DNA from: Anseranas semipalmata
Taxonomy: Eukaryota > Chordata > Aves > Anseriformes > Anseranatidae
Length of the DNA stretch: 64,000 nucleotides
Assembly (NCBI GenBank): GCA_013399115.1
Contig: VXAA01007177.1
Coordinates: 366,848 to 430,847, forward strand
Reading direction: 5' to 3'
Shown: in pieces, positions 47,301-62,300 of the stretch
Numbering within the stretch: the first letter of the stretch is position 1
Layout of the letters: the number at the start of each line of letters is the position of its first letter
The notes under the pieces: model-generated
Seen by the model: only the letters and a program-made list of their open reading frames with translations
Databases searched by the model: none
Told to the model about the DNA's origin: nothing
Program-made: the position numbers and the translations under genes

Positions 47301-50300
47301 AAGCAACAAAAAGAGTTCATAATCACATTACAGGCTTTTTTTCCTCCATTCTCATGTTGCCTTAGATTTCAAAAATAAGCCATAAGACCATAAACAGCAA
47401 TTATAGCTTGATTCAAGCTCATGATTAAAAAAAAAAAAAGAAAAAAAAGACAACAACACCCAAACCCCAAAACAGCAGTACATTATTTCAATTTAAGAAG
47501 CAGAGAAAGCTTAAATCTTCTTTCACGGAACTTTTTGGAGTAGAAATAACCCCAGAATGCAAATTGTTGACTATTTTCGTACTCCCATTACAAAGCAGTT
47601 AGTTCTCTTTACCTATCTAACCTTAAGTTTTTGTGTTTTCAACACATCTGTCTCATCTAGTAAATGGCTAGAGATATAGGTTTCAACATTCACATTCAGC
47701 AGGTAGAAAGTTAAAGTTGGTTGCCCCCATTACAGAAAACAATGTTTAATGGAAATAAATAAATAAAACAGAACTCATGAGCAAAAAAAGAAGTCTTCTA
47801 TATAGATAAGCAAAAAAGCGTTGCATTACAAGATTCAGAATCTGCACTTACTCTTTACCCCTTTCTTCCCCTTTCGTTCCTTCTTGTACTGTTCCTTCAG
47901 TTTACTTATTAGTCCCTGGTCTACATCCCAAACCTCAGCAGTTGGGGACAGGTCATCTTTGTCTACATGCAGCATATTATTAAAAGAAAAAAAATCAGCA
48001 ATTGGCAATGCAAGCTGTTGGCGATTTACTATAATAGCTGTATAAGAGCATCAATAAAAGTTCTTAATAAATCTTTAAAGGTGCAGTCTCAGTTTAAAGT
48101 TTACAAATACTAAATCTTGTTTCATAGTTTTCCAAGGCACTGCTTAATATCAGTTACATATTTGAAAATTGTATGCTAATTTGTTATTAAGGAGTAAACA
48201 AATTAAGCTTCATAAGTAACTTTATGTTACATACTTCAAAATACAAAAAAAAATCATTGGTGTTCAGAAACGATTACTGCATCTTTAGAAAGACAGTGTT
48301 AAGAAGTTATTCAGCCAGTGTTGAATAAGCAAATAAAAGTATTCATGCTGTATTACTCATGAAAATGCAAGCTGAGTAAGTCAGTGCCAGTTTATTCATG
48401 AAGACCACCATGCATCCTCTCGCACTCATTCTACATGCACAAGAAAGAAATCTTGATCCTACATGTAAGCAGGGGAACAAGTCTGTAAGTACAGCATTTT
48501 ACATGAAGATGGATAAATCTAATTCACATATGTGAATAAATTGACATCCCATTGCATTCCAGCAATTACAGTATAATTAGTAAAAATACCACAATCCACA
48601 GTTATTTCAGAAGATTTGTCTTTTTCTGTTTGACAAATATTGCCAAGTTACTTATTATCCACAAAAAGTCAAGTCTCCGCCTTTCTAAACTATTTCAAAC
48701 ATTTCTGGAAAGGCTGAATTAGGAAAGGCGTAAACTTGTTTCCAAGACAAGATAAATGTAACATTTGCAGAAGGACCTATCTAAAGAACAACTAAGTATC
48801 AACCAAACTTGGCTTATGTGCCAGTCATGCTTAAGCTCACAAAAATTTTTAGACAAAATAATAAAACTAAGTTCCTCGGTTCCCAACTTCCAATTATGCC
48901 TACAATATCAGTGTCTCCAATTTTTGATATTATAACTATTTGAGTCACAGAAGTGCACAAGAGGAGCCATAGGAGCAGAGACAAAGAAACATACGCATTT
49001 AGGAAGCAAAATTTTATAAAACCAGCAAGAGTTAGGTTAAGTACAAATGTTTCATGACAAAACATGACAAAGAACGGGAATATATTCTAGGATACTAATT
49101 CATCTACCAAAAGACCATTATTCAGATAGGGCAGATCAATGACAAAGAGAAATAATCTTGATCAAAGAAATGGAATACAGAAATAGCAAGAGCTGAGAAG
49201 GCAGTAAACTGAACATAATGGGAAAGTCTCCAGAACTGTCCACAAAGAACTGTGGAGAGGGAAACAGAATAATTACCTCTTACACCAAACTACTACAACT
49301 ACCAAACTGCAAACAGAAAGACCTCAATCTTTATGAGTACAGGGGCAAAACACCAACAGAGAAAAACACTGCTTATTCAGGAAATAGAAGAGGCACAAAA
49401 ACAAAAACGCCCAAACAAAAGAGAAATGAAATCAGAAAAACAAGCAACCAAAAACAAACAAATAAAACCAGAGGAAAAAAAGAAAAAAAGAAAGGAAATT
49501 CGGTGGAAAAGGGAAAAAAGCTCTCCAAAGCACCATTAATAGAAGAAAAATAATCAGGCAGGTTGCAGCATTGCAGAGAAGGATTTAAGAATTAAACTGA
49601 ACCAGGAGCAGAACATATGTTACAACAATGTAATGCTGTCACAAAAAAAAAATTGCCACAACATTCTTATATGTTATTCTGGTATGTTTTAAGAGGTGTG
49701 ATGTATTAAACCAGGAGTACATATAATTCAGTGATGGCGATGACAAAATTGAAGTGATATGTCCACTATGCACTACACGGAAAGTTTAGAAAATGTCTGA
49801 AGATTGGGGCAGGGGGACGACGACACGACAATGAGTTATCAAAGAACTTGAAGGAACTGGGCTCATTCAGTCAGAGAACAGGAAAAATATACGTCTGCAA
49901 ACAAATATTCCAAAACAACGGTATTGGCTACTGAAATGTAGGTCAGAAATAGAAAACTATTTAAAATACTGCCTCAGATTAATCAGTGACGCTATGAAAT
50001 GAATTTCAAAGAAGATTTTTGGAAAATCTAGTAGTATTTCTCTCAGTTATACCTACATATGCTCAATTACTTCAGAACAAAGCCACATAACTAGACAACC
50101 TCCATAATTCCCCTCTAGTAGTGAGCTTCCTCAAATTGCCTGTAGTGATTATAACTCCCACTAAATTGACATCAGGACTGTGCAGAGGATCCAGGATGCC
50201 CACTAATCAATACCATTTAGTCAAGAAAGGATTTTTTTTTCTCTTCAATTTTATTTAAAAAATGATCCAAGAGACTCTGAATTCCAGTCACTCTGCCACC

Positions 50301-53300
50301 TAGAATTCTGGGCACAGTCAGTAATTCTCTCAGTCATGTTCCACCAGTAAACAGAATTTCTGTGTTTCATAGAGAAGAAAAATTCAGTGAACATGTTAGA
50401 TGTGAAAATCACAAGCAGAATAAAAAGACTACATAATATGTAAATATTTATAATATGTAACATACTTACTATGTAACATAATATGTACCAATATGTAACA
50501 TTTGCTTTATTATTGTTTGCTTAAGGAAATAGAACTTATATATGGATCTTTTTCTTGATACTGTTTCACCACAAAGCATTTCTAAATTTTTAATCTGAAA
50601 ACATACCTTCCTTTTTGAATGTGCTACCTACATTAATTCTTTATTTAACATCACTTGAATTTGCTCATCTTTCACTATTTTGAAGACAAACTGTTTGTAA
50701 TAAAACATGTCACATGACAGAAGACTTTATATCACAATGTCTGAAAATAATTTAAGACTTCAAGTATACTAAATGAGGTACTTATAAAAAGGAATGTGTT
50801 CATAAGCAGCCATATTATAGGAAGAAAGAAAAAAACAAAAAGTTCCACACTCAGTGGCTGGCTAGTTTGCAGACGTTTCTAATAGCACAAATGTAACTAT
50901 TAAATTTGGTGATGGAAAATTTTAGCGTACCTGGAGTTAGACCTACAAACAGTGCTTTGATAATTAAGTTTTGAAAGTAATAATAAAGCAAGACTAGGCA
51001 ATAGGTTTAGAGTCTAAACATCAGAACTTTGATATGCATATACTAAATAAAAGCATTATAAAGAAATATACATGTAAACATTGGTTCTTTACATTTTTAT
51101 CAGAGAGCCCGAATCCTTACAAGAATAAGAAATGATAGGAGGATGCCACTGACAGGGAAGACTGAAACAGGAAAAAAAGCTGAGGAGAAAATAGAAGTGA
51201 GCAACTATTTACATTCTGAAAGAGAAGAATGAATTAAAACTGAAATACTAAAGTTGGTGGTTGGTACTATTGTTTAGAAAGGAATGGCAAGTATTTATTT
51301 CAATGTAAATAAACCGGTGGATGGGCCTTGAGATTTCAAGTAACAGCATTTCATGGAGTTCAAAATAATGGGACAGGCTATAATAAATTGGTTCAGGCAA
51401 TGTATTATTTTATATTAGAAGGCATTTAAGTGGGACAACACTTGAAAGGTTATTTTTGATAGGTAATATAAAACCACTGTCTTTTAATATTTCAAATTTA
51501 CACACTGATCTTTAAAAAGTGACGCAATCCCAAGACTTGATATATTGTATCCTTAAGCATCTGTTTAAGGAAAGAACAGCTGTATTAAAATCAGTGACAT
51601 ACTATGAGTAAAGCACTGCTACTACAGTTAGAAGTATGTCTTCTGATTCATTTAAATGGTAAGTTAGTACAAACTACACTACTTATGGATATTGTTTTCA
51701 TGGGGTAAAATGTAGAATACACATTTGTTAAGATGGAAGTAAGTTTATGTGCATTTCCTCCTCCTACTTCCTTGCCTCAGACATGAGGGTTTTGATAGCA
51801 ATAGAATTATTGTGGTTAAACTAGCTGTCAAAAAAAAAACAAACAAAAAAAACCGTCACAAGTGCTCATAAACTCTTAAAATGCTCTGCCTCACTTCCTG
51901 TGGGTTCACTTACACCACAATAAAAGACACTTCAAAAATGCTCTCTGAAAAGCGTTGTGGGTCAATTTGATTTCTTAAATAGATTTCATTTATTTACGGT
52001 TTGGGACAGCAACTCAACTGCTTGAAAACAAGTTTGAAAATTTTTAACTTGCAATGTCAGCATTTCAAGTAATTCAGAATCCCCACATTCTGGGTGGCTG
52101 CCTAAAAAATGACAGAGATATAACAGGCTTAGAAAACAGTTACTTGGAAGTGAAATGAACAAACTAGTATACTAAGTTTCAGCAGTATGCTGTGACAAAA
52201 TGAATAAATCTTTGCATGAATTAGGGTATCAAGCTGCCTTTCCTTCTATATACAATACTGGTAAGACTAATTCTAGAACTAAAACTTTCTGCATCACTCA
52301 ATATTTGAAGGGAAGTTGCAAATTCAGTCAGAACCTTTGCTTCAGGGTCTGCTGAGGGATCTGCTCTCTTGGCTAAATAAAAAGATGACCAAGAAACTAA
52401 TCAAAAAACATAGCCTTCAAAGGGGAATAACACCAAGCAATGGTGTTATTACAATGCTTCTAAAACTAGGTAGGTATTACCAAAACTAAAGGTTACACAG
52501 TTTGTCTGGCTTGATCTTCCAACTAGAAATAAAACAGCTTTAAAAAAAATAAAGGTGACTGACACTGATACTAATTTCCAAGAGAGAAAACTTATTAATC
52601 CTTGGTACCTTCAAACTCAAGATTAGATTATGTGCCAGAATTTTGATTTCTGTAGATATTTATATTCCATTTGCTCACTTATGTGCTTATCTAAGTATAA
52701 CAAATTCTCTGTCTCAATGACATAAAATGGTCAATGAATGGGATGATCTAGTGGCACTTTTTGGCTTTACAGGGAGAGACTTACAGCATGCAACCACAAA
52801 ATTGCTTGTAGCAGATCAGAAACTAAGACTGTCAATTGCCCATTTCAAGGTAGATGTGAATGACTTGGTTCATTATTAACTCTTTTTCCTACCCAAGCTC
52901 TCTCCCTCTTTCAGTTTCTTTTTCTGAAATATGTAGGCTCCAGGAGCTTCTGAAAGTTACTTAGCTCATTTTGCTTTTGTTTCACATTGAAGTAGTAATC
53001 TGCTTAATTTTAATTATGTACTCTAAATTAAAATAGGTAAATAAAAAATTGGGCCAGTAATAAAAGGTTGTGTTTTTTTTTTTTTTTTTGCTTCTACTAA
53101 TGGAAGTTACATTAGCAGTAACATCTAAAAAATCTCAGTCAAAAAAAAAAAACCAAAACATATACCCATCTCCATTTTTACAAGCACACCAAAGAAATTC
53201 GTTTACCTTGAGCACAAAGAATTTAAAGCTCCCTATCAGAAACAAACAAACAAAAAATCCAGATTCGAAAGCCAATTTAATTCATGTACAAAAATATTCA

Positions 53301-56300
53301 GAGTCCTAGTCCTCCTTATTCAACCAAGATAATATATACACTTGGGGGGGAATTTTCTGGAATTAAAACAAAAACATGAAACAAACATAACTATAATCGT
53401 ATGCGTGGCAACTACAATAGCATATAAATATGCAAGTTTCAGCATCCAATACACTATTATCTAATCACCAGCATCTGATCATCACAATCATCCACACATC
53501 CACACCACCCTGGCAAGTATTGCAACACTAAAGTACAGTTGTGAGCAAGTATTCCTGTATTTTCTAAATTCTTTTGTTGGCATCTTACCCCATTCTGTTC
53601 CATCTCCTGAACTTCGGGCTTCTCCAGCTCCCTCACCGTCTTCAGCTGTCACTAAAAAATCAAATTCTTTCAAAGCTTCTTCAGTATCAGGGTCATCTGT
53701 AAGGTCAGCAGCTAAACCTTCATTACCAATCTGCAAACAGATAAAAAGTTTTTGTATTTCAACCATGAACCTTTTTTCTACTCAAATATTTAGGTTAGAA
53801 ATGATATCGATTACTCTCATTGAAGACTTGGCTGCATGGGAAAACACTTTCCAACATGAAATGCAGAAAAAGATACTTAAATTTAGTCACAACTAGAGCA
53901 ACTAGAGCTGCTTACAACCAACCAACCAAACAAACAAAAAAAGAGAGCAGTACAGTCTAGTGATCATTAGAAGGGAAAGGAATACTGACACTAGATTTAG
54001 CAACAAAAACAAACCCATACATCTCAATCCTCATTTTTGATTTAAAAGGTATCAACTGAAAAATTCTGTTAATTTTCTTGCAATATCAACAGCTTTGCAG
54101 AGAAGCTTTACAAACAAACTGTGTTTTCTGCTGGTCCAGAGGCATTTTTTTTTTTCCTTTTTGCTTTCCAGTTCTATTTCAGTGTTAAGCAATGCTTGGA
54201 TGTTGGAAAACATTGCGAAGTGTTTCTGAAAATTGTCTTTTTACTAGTTCTACCACACCTTCACCTTAATGCAAAACAAGTAACTCCCTACTAAGGCATC
54301 ACCAAAAAGTTTTCTTTCATTCTGCAGGTGAAGAAAACTTCCATGTGAGGTTGTGTTTCTATAAGAGGTGCGCAATATTCTTATACTTCTGCAGAAAGAC
54401 ACAATATTTATAAAGGTAAACAATCCTTCAGTTATTATTTTTTTTTATAAATAACAAGCTTTGTCAAGAGTCAAAATGTAAGTGTAATGTCTTCACAAGT
54501 GCTTGGAGATTTACTTATTAGATTATATGTTTATCAGACTATCTACTGCCCTAGAACAAAAAAGATTCAACCAGTATCTTGATTAACCTATTTACCGGAA
54601 GTACAAATTAATACTACAGGCATGTAAAACCCTTCCTGACAAGTTAAGTTGGGAGATTCAGACTTGCATGAAGCTGAGCTAATGTTTCTAGCTATTTATG
54701 AAAATTCAATGCAGACAGAGGCACCATCATGCTACAGAATTCTCCACTGAGCAAAATGTAATAAAACTGTCAGTACAATAGTCCTTAATCCACCTCTTTG
54801 CATAAAGAACAGGGAGAATCTTCTAGCACAGGAATGAAAAAACATGACATACTTATAACTGTCCGTGGGAAAAAAAGGAAAAAGATTTCCCTTTACAAAA
54901 GGGATTTGTGTGTACAAAGCAATATTTTAAGAAAGTATGTTACTTTATGTTTCTTATTTATCCGGTGCTTTTCTTTTCCTTCTGCAATATCTTCTATCAT
55001 GTCACTCTCCTCTTCTTCATCGCTATCATCTGCGTTTTCTAAGAAGTTAAATGTTTCAAGAACATCACCAGAATTCCTAGAAAAATAAAGACATTAATAA
55101 GGAGAGAGCTTTCTTAAAGAGATTTTAGAAGATTAATCAGATTAAATGCAACTGCTACCTGACTGAGTTTAAGAATTTTAAAACAAGCAAAACAACAATA
55201 AAATGTTGTATGAAAAAATTTCTACAGCTGTCTAATTCTTCATTCTGCAACACTCAACAGTATCTTTCCTTAAAATAGTAATTCCAAAGTGGTACAGAAG
55301 TTGAATTTATGTCTTATAAACCTATATGTTTTCTACACAAGACTCAGAATCAATTTCTCTTAAGTTCATAATCGCCTGTAGTCAGCTATACTCGCAATGT
55401 TCAGAGCCTCAGGCGTTTGAAGTTTGACATGAACTGACCAATGCATTAAAATGACTATGTAAAACAAAACTTTATGCATTTCTCGCCTCTTCACTCACCT
55501 TTTGATTTCCTGTCCCTTTTGTTTTGATGAAGGTGATTCACCCCCATTGAGGATCTGTTCCAAGTTCTTTGTCTCTACTGAACCATTTGGTTCTGAATTG
55601 GAGAGCCCAAGCAAAGACCTTACCCGCTGGGAGCGTACATCCAATATCGTATCTGTATAACCTACTTCCTGAAGATACCTATAGGTAGGAGGAGAAATAG
55701 GAAAGCACATTTGAGGGAAAAGGAAATAAATCAGTACTGACTGTTTAAAATTAACATCACTAATGTATTTTACAGAAAGTAAGTTGCTTCATCTCTGTCC
55801 GTCTCGCATGGAAAAGCTCCATCTACAGAGCTTAAAGCTCAAGACTATAAACTCCTGCATAATGAACCACCACCTGCCCAACCCAATTACTCAGTGTCAA
55901 AGAGTAAGCATATACACAGCTTGTGAGACTTCACGAAAAAGTCTGAATACACCAATATTCTAACAGTGTTACTTACTGTCTTAGTAATTGTCTGCCTTGC
56001 TTCCAGGTCAGTTGGCTATTTTGAGGTACTGCGGGAACCTCCGTATCTTTGGTTTCTTCTGAAAGATAGTGTCATAGGTGGTGGTTGTTTTTTCTTTTAA
56101 ATCAACTTTTTACAAGATACCAATGAAACTAAAAGCAAATCTTAAACCTGCATAAGGCTGCATCTAATTTAAAGCTCTTTTTTTTTCTTTAGTTAAAGAG
56201 TTTTTTTTTCCCCTAAATCTTTGTTGAAGCATACAGCAAATAATTTAACAGAACAAAATCAGTTCAAAAATTCTAATCCTCTACTTGGAGAAAAGGAACT

Positions 56301-59300
56301 GAAAAAATATTTAACTTGTACACAGAAGAAAACTTTGCCCCATCTGGCTCAAGTGTTACTGCTAAGAACACAGTATACCTCTTCCACAAAGCTGAGAGGA
56401 TTAGAAAGTGACTTGGAAAACACTAAAACAAATATAGTTAAAATAAGGGAAGAATAAAAGAAAAAATAAAGTGACATGTTAGCATTTGGAGAAAACAAAC
56501 ATGTCAAGTTTAACACAAACTCCATGAGCTTACTATCAACAACCAAAATCTAGAGCCCATTACATATACTGTGGCTGAGAGTATAAAACACGGGACAAAT
56601 TAAGAGCTTAAGGATTAAAACATCTAACTTCCATTGCTTTTAAACATATACCAGAAATCCCATCAAGTAAGAAACACTCATCATGATCTCTAGTATCAAC
56701 TGGCGGTAAAAACACCCCAAATGTGGGGCTTTTGAAGCAGAAGAAAATACAGGCCAACAGCGCAACTTCCAGAAGACCTACATTTCAATAGAAGCCACAT
56801 TCAATTCTGCTTATTAAATAGTACAGTGTTATGAAAAATCTTTCCTCTACCTACAATATTGCGAAGAGCAAAACTGTTATGATCAACTTCGTATCAACTT
56901 TGCAAAATTAGAAGCACTCCAGAGTGCAATAAGGATAGGCTAATTTTTCCTCTTTAAGGACATTTTCCCTTCATTTAAGATAAAAACAGAAACTCAATTT
57001 TTTTCCAGGCCAAACCAGCAATTTTTTTTTTCCTCATTCTTTAAAAACTAGCATCCTATAATAGCACCAAAAACGACAGTATTTCTGATGTTTGTTCTGC
57101 ACTTATGCTTTTCTTCTAGATGGATGTCACACTTGCATAAACATAAAATCCTTCAACAAGGGATATTAAGAAGATATCAAGACATCAAGAAGAGAAGCAG
57201 CAGCTAAGTATGGAATTGTGCAACTATTAAGAATTTTCTTCAATGTTCAGAGCTTTTTCAGAAAACAAAACGTCAATTCATTTTGATTTAGAGATCATAA
57301 AACATTTACATTGGGTAAATGTTTTTATTTTATTTAAAAAATGACAAAGTTTTCCTAGGTATTTNNNNNNGGGGGGGGGGGAAAGACTGAAAATTACAAT
57401 AAACAAAGCAAATCTAGAACAGTATATAAACAAATTATGCTAAAACAAGGCTGTTGTCAAAAAAGTTACCTGATTCAAAAGTTGGCATTTTCAAGTCACC
57501 TTGGTTCAATTCTGTGCCATATTTTAATTTGTGATATTTTGCCCTGAAAAAGAATACAAACATTTAACAAATCAGCATACGATGCTTTTATCAACTCAAA
57601 ATATTCAGTAGAATATTCCCTTTTTAAAACAACCACATTAACACAACACCACTTATCAAAATAAAGCTGTTGTGATCATTATAGTATCACAGTATTAATT
57701 CTAGTCTTTCGAGAATGCAATTTTGAGATAACCTTACAATTATTCACAATTACCAAACAATTTATAGGTATTTAGTATGTTCTCCAAGATTTTTATTTTT
57801 ATTTTTATTTTTTTTTGAGAAAACATGTCAGCTACCACAAGAACATTTCCAAAACCAATAGGTTCGATTATTTATCATGGATGATTTCTTCACTTGTACT
57901 ACTGTCCCAGCTAGTCCATCACACTATGATGAATGAATGTCACATTTGGGATCCCTGCCTATTTGCCACCTTCAATTCCTCTCCTGCTCTGCCTTTGCAC
58001 AATAGACATTTTTCCCTTTAAAGAACCACGCTGGAATGCTAGCTTCCCTCATCACATGTATTCTCTACTGATTTTCTCTTCCTCACTGACTTGAGGATTA
58101 ACTTCCAATTCCTGCTCAATCCACCTTTGCAAGTGTGCCTCACTGCTTCCTGATCTCTGAAGCCCCTAACCTCTCCTTTTACATCAATTTTTAAAAATCA
58201 GTTTTGGTGATACTTTTCCACGCAGGTATGCATGAGACTTCCAAATCACCTTCTCTACTCAGGGTGCCTACCAAATATCTTCAAGTTTCTTTATCTCCAG
58301 GAATATCACATGCACTACTTACAGTAATATCCTTGAATTCTCTAACTTTATCCTAGACCTTTCACAACTTAACTTTTGCTTCATAAATCCCCTGGAAAAA
58401 AAAATCGTAAAACATAAGGGAAAAAAGCCCTAGATATTCTACAGTAGAGCTGAGGTGAAAGAATTCTGGAAGAAATTTAGCAGCCACATTTAAGAAAAAA
58501 GTCTATAAAATACAGCTATTGCTATATTTCTAAATTAAGCATTTGACTGAAGTTTTCAAAGTAACTGAACCACATCCAGTTCCCACCAATTTTAAAGACT
58601 ACTCCCAAATATGAAGACACTAGAACTTCTTGAGAAAAGACCCATAATGAAACGTGCTGGACAAAACCAAATATTCCTAACAAATTTTCTTTTCATGTGG
58701 CTGAACCACTGCTGGAATATTTTTCCAAATTCAAGGTAAAAGTTCATCTCAAATGCTGCCAGACGTAATTGATAGTATAGAAGACTTTCTTCTAAATTAC
58801 AGAAGTTTCTGACAAAATTGCAGGCAATTAGGAGCAGTATCATTAACAAACAATCAGTAGATGGCACTATTGACCCCTCTGTAGCAAGAAAATCCTGCAT
58901 TTCATAGCAATTACATGTAACTGAAAAACTGTAGGGCTCCTGAAGACTAGGTATTTGTGTGACCTGAATTTGACTGACTGCCAGTTAAATACAAACACGC
59001 TGAATTTGAATGTATTTCATCGATCCACTAGTAAGACTGTCTACACTAGGTGCTCTCTCCAAACTGACAGACAAAGCTTTGTTCCACATTGTAACAGGGC
59101 AGTGTACCACAAGGCTTTTCAGATAAAGTGTACAGACAATGATTTATATGCCCTATAAAGTACTGTACATTTGGGGTAAAAAAAAAAAAAAAATTTTCAT
59201 TTTGTAACTTTTTTAAAGAAATTGTGAAGACAAAAAGCAGACCAAATGTCTATGCTCAATTCATAACTGAGGTCAATGAAGAACTGTAATTAAAAATCCA

Positions 59301-62300
59301 ACCTAAATTTGTTCAATTCAGAGCCATTGCAAATACTAGTCAGGAGCACTTACTCTGTTTTGGAGCTGCAATTTCAAAGCACAACTAAAATTCTGCTTTG
59401 ACTGTTTGTTACAAAAGATAATGAAGTATTTGATCTAAAAATATACCAATGACTAGCCACCACAAATAAGCCAAAATATTGCTGCATGTAATGAGATCAA
59501 TCAAGTCTTTCACAACACATTTGATGCTCAACTTCATTTTATAGTAAGAAATTCCTCTCCATATTTTCCATACAAACAAGGCTAAATTATTACGTATCTT
59601 AAAAATCACTAAAAAGCTGCATTGTTGTTCATGAGTCAGTGACATTAATCCCCAACCCCATACCACACAACTGAATTCTACAAGAGGCATCTTTTGAGTG
59701 TTGACTTGCTATTCTTCTAAAGCTAGGTTTCCATGACTGAAGAAATGAAGGAGAGGAAAGAATGCCTGTAAAGTGGATTTAACTGCTTGCTGCTATTTAG
59801 CTGTTGAATTCTACCACTCAATTGCAAGGATACAAGCCAGCTCCAGTCCAAAAACCACACAGTAAAAATATTTTTATATATTTTATCATCTCAGAAAGCC
59901 TTTTTAATTTAAGCACCATGCTAATGAAGCTTGGAGCAGAGCAGCTCGGAATATGCGACAGAGAAAGCCTGGTTATGTCTGCAGAGCACTGTAAAGACAT
60001 ATCAGCTAGCTATAATAATAATAAAAAAAGCGTAATCATTTAATGCATGATTTTGTTACAAAAAAAGTCAAAAAGAACGGACCCTAAGTATTCAAGGAAA
60101 TTAAAATAATAAGCAACGTTTTACTTCTCTAAAACATCACCATACCTGTTATATACTTAGAGATAAATAATAGAAACATCAAACTATCTTGTAACTACTA
60201 CTGCATTTTATTTAATCTTGCACACTGATGTCCTGTTTCATGCCCTTTGTCTGAGAAATCATGATATTCATCATGGTCTGAATGAGTAGTTTTTTTTTCA
60301 AACTCATTATAATCTGACATTTCACTGCATTAAACTTTCTGACAGCATCAGGGAGTTGAGTTAGCATTAAAAGAGGAGGAGAAAGGGGTGGGGGGAAATC
60401 AGGTGCAATACTGAAAACAGCTCTCAACGTTTTTCAGATCAGAAATTCTCAGTTTGTTTTATCTTGGGGCTGGTTTCTTTTCATTAGTTGTGGTCCTGTA
60501 TGCAGAACACCAATGGCAAGAAAAAAAAAAACAACCCTTATCATCTTGAACTCTTCATCCAATGCAACAATAAAAACTAACATACAACCATTCTTGGGTG
60601 ATATACTAACAAGTCAGTACCTGCCTGCTTTCCTTAGTCAATCCATTGCACTTTGGCAATCAGAACCCTCCAACTACTGAGCATTAGTAGCAAAAAGTTA
60701 CAGAAAGCTTCCTCACTGCCTCCCATTCATTCACCAATCAACTCCAGAGTTGCAGTTCCTGTTTTTAGCAATCTTCATGACAGTTCTGGTTGGACTTAAG
60801 CAAGGATTTTCCTCTTGAAAGTATGCAGCATTGGCTTGTACCCAGCAGCCACAAGAGCTAAAGTAAACTGTATGTTTCTTCTGTTCTGCTTCTGTTGTAC
60901 ATATGATTATAAATTTCTCCCTCATCAGATGAATTCTGGATTGCCATGGGAAGTCAAACTATAAAGATAGTTGCATTTCAAGGGAAAGCATCAATAAGGT
61001 TTCACCAACACCATTTATCTTCGTATTCAGCATTCTGTTGTATGATGTCTTCACACTCTGGCTGCAATTAACTGCCTTTGATTTACCTTATTAAGTAGGC
61101 AATCCCCACAGCCTTACGATGTGCATTTGCAGAAAGTCTCCCCGTGCAGCATACACAGAGGTTATCACTGCCAAAACAGCCAAACTGTTTTCTTTCAACT
61201 GTTCAATATTCTTGTAAAGGAAGAGTATGCTGCCCAACCAACACCACACACTTTTCATCTGCCTTGAATCCAGAGTCACTTGCACATTACCTGTATGATT
61301 TAGCAATGTAACTTTTAGCCTTACACTGGTTGGACAGCTTGAGTTACGTTCTACCCTAAGAACAGTGCCATATAAAGTAGCTCCTTGGCACCTATTACCT
61401 CACCTGAACACACACAATGTGGTGGTATGACTTGCCACATAAACATGCACCATTTTCGGAAGTACACCTTTATACTGCATGTTTCACACACAGGTATGTA
61501 GCCATCCTTGCCAAAACACTAGTTTCTAAATAAGACACTGACTAATCAGTTATTTCTGTACAGTTAGTTACTTATAGTACTAATTCATAATGTAAAATAT
61601 ACTTAGACATACTCTTGGACAACTAACTTAAAATTTTGTAGTAAAATACAGGTAGGCCTCATCTGGACATTTTTTAGTTTACACTGGCAAGAATGTTCTC
61701 CACAAATCAAAATAAACAAAGGCTAACTGTTTTGTTGCTTGATCCTTAAAAAGTTTACGTTGTTGATTCTGCTACTTTTTAAGAACAAGATAAAATGAAA
61801 TTTAAGAATCGAGTCCACTACTGAAAGTATAGGGAACATGACAAGATTGTCGTCTTAATGCTATTGCAAAATAAAGAACCAATTTTGTCCAACTAAACAG
61901 CCAGGCAAGAGGAGAGTATGTAGTTTTGAAGGACATTAGCCTGCACGGACTGCATGGAATATTTCATTAAGTTAATGCTACAGAAAATACGCCTACCAAA
62001 GCTAGAAATTCTAGCATTTACCACGTGAAGTAACAGTACTTTGAAATGTAGTATTAACTTCCAAAGGATTCTTTTCTGCCACAAAATATAGTTTTCATCA
62101 TGCAACACATACGAAATAGTTGTAAAGAATGGAGAGATCGGTATTTTTAATTGTTTTCCAGTTCAATACCAGTGGAGAATAGGTAAAGGCATAGCAAGAG
62201 CGTGTAAGCATTTTAGGAACATCTATTCTTACTTGGTTTATTCTTACTTAGCATGCAATTGTTCTTGAACTCAGAAAAGAGAACCTGTTCAATCTCAACT

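Noticed and set aside
47853..47860. Alternative donor GTAAAG within STRN3 exon 8
   Set aside because: Only the downstream GTAAGT donor yields the conserved GVKR-NRTK junction in phase.
49218..49553. 111-codon Lys/Gln/Asn-rich frame in a STRN3 intron
   Set aside because: Low-complexity A-rich DNA; no signal beyond composition.
49840..50160. CR1/L3-like LINE fragment
   Set aside because: Only a short stretch resembles the LINE consensus; too diverged to annotate by eye.
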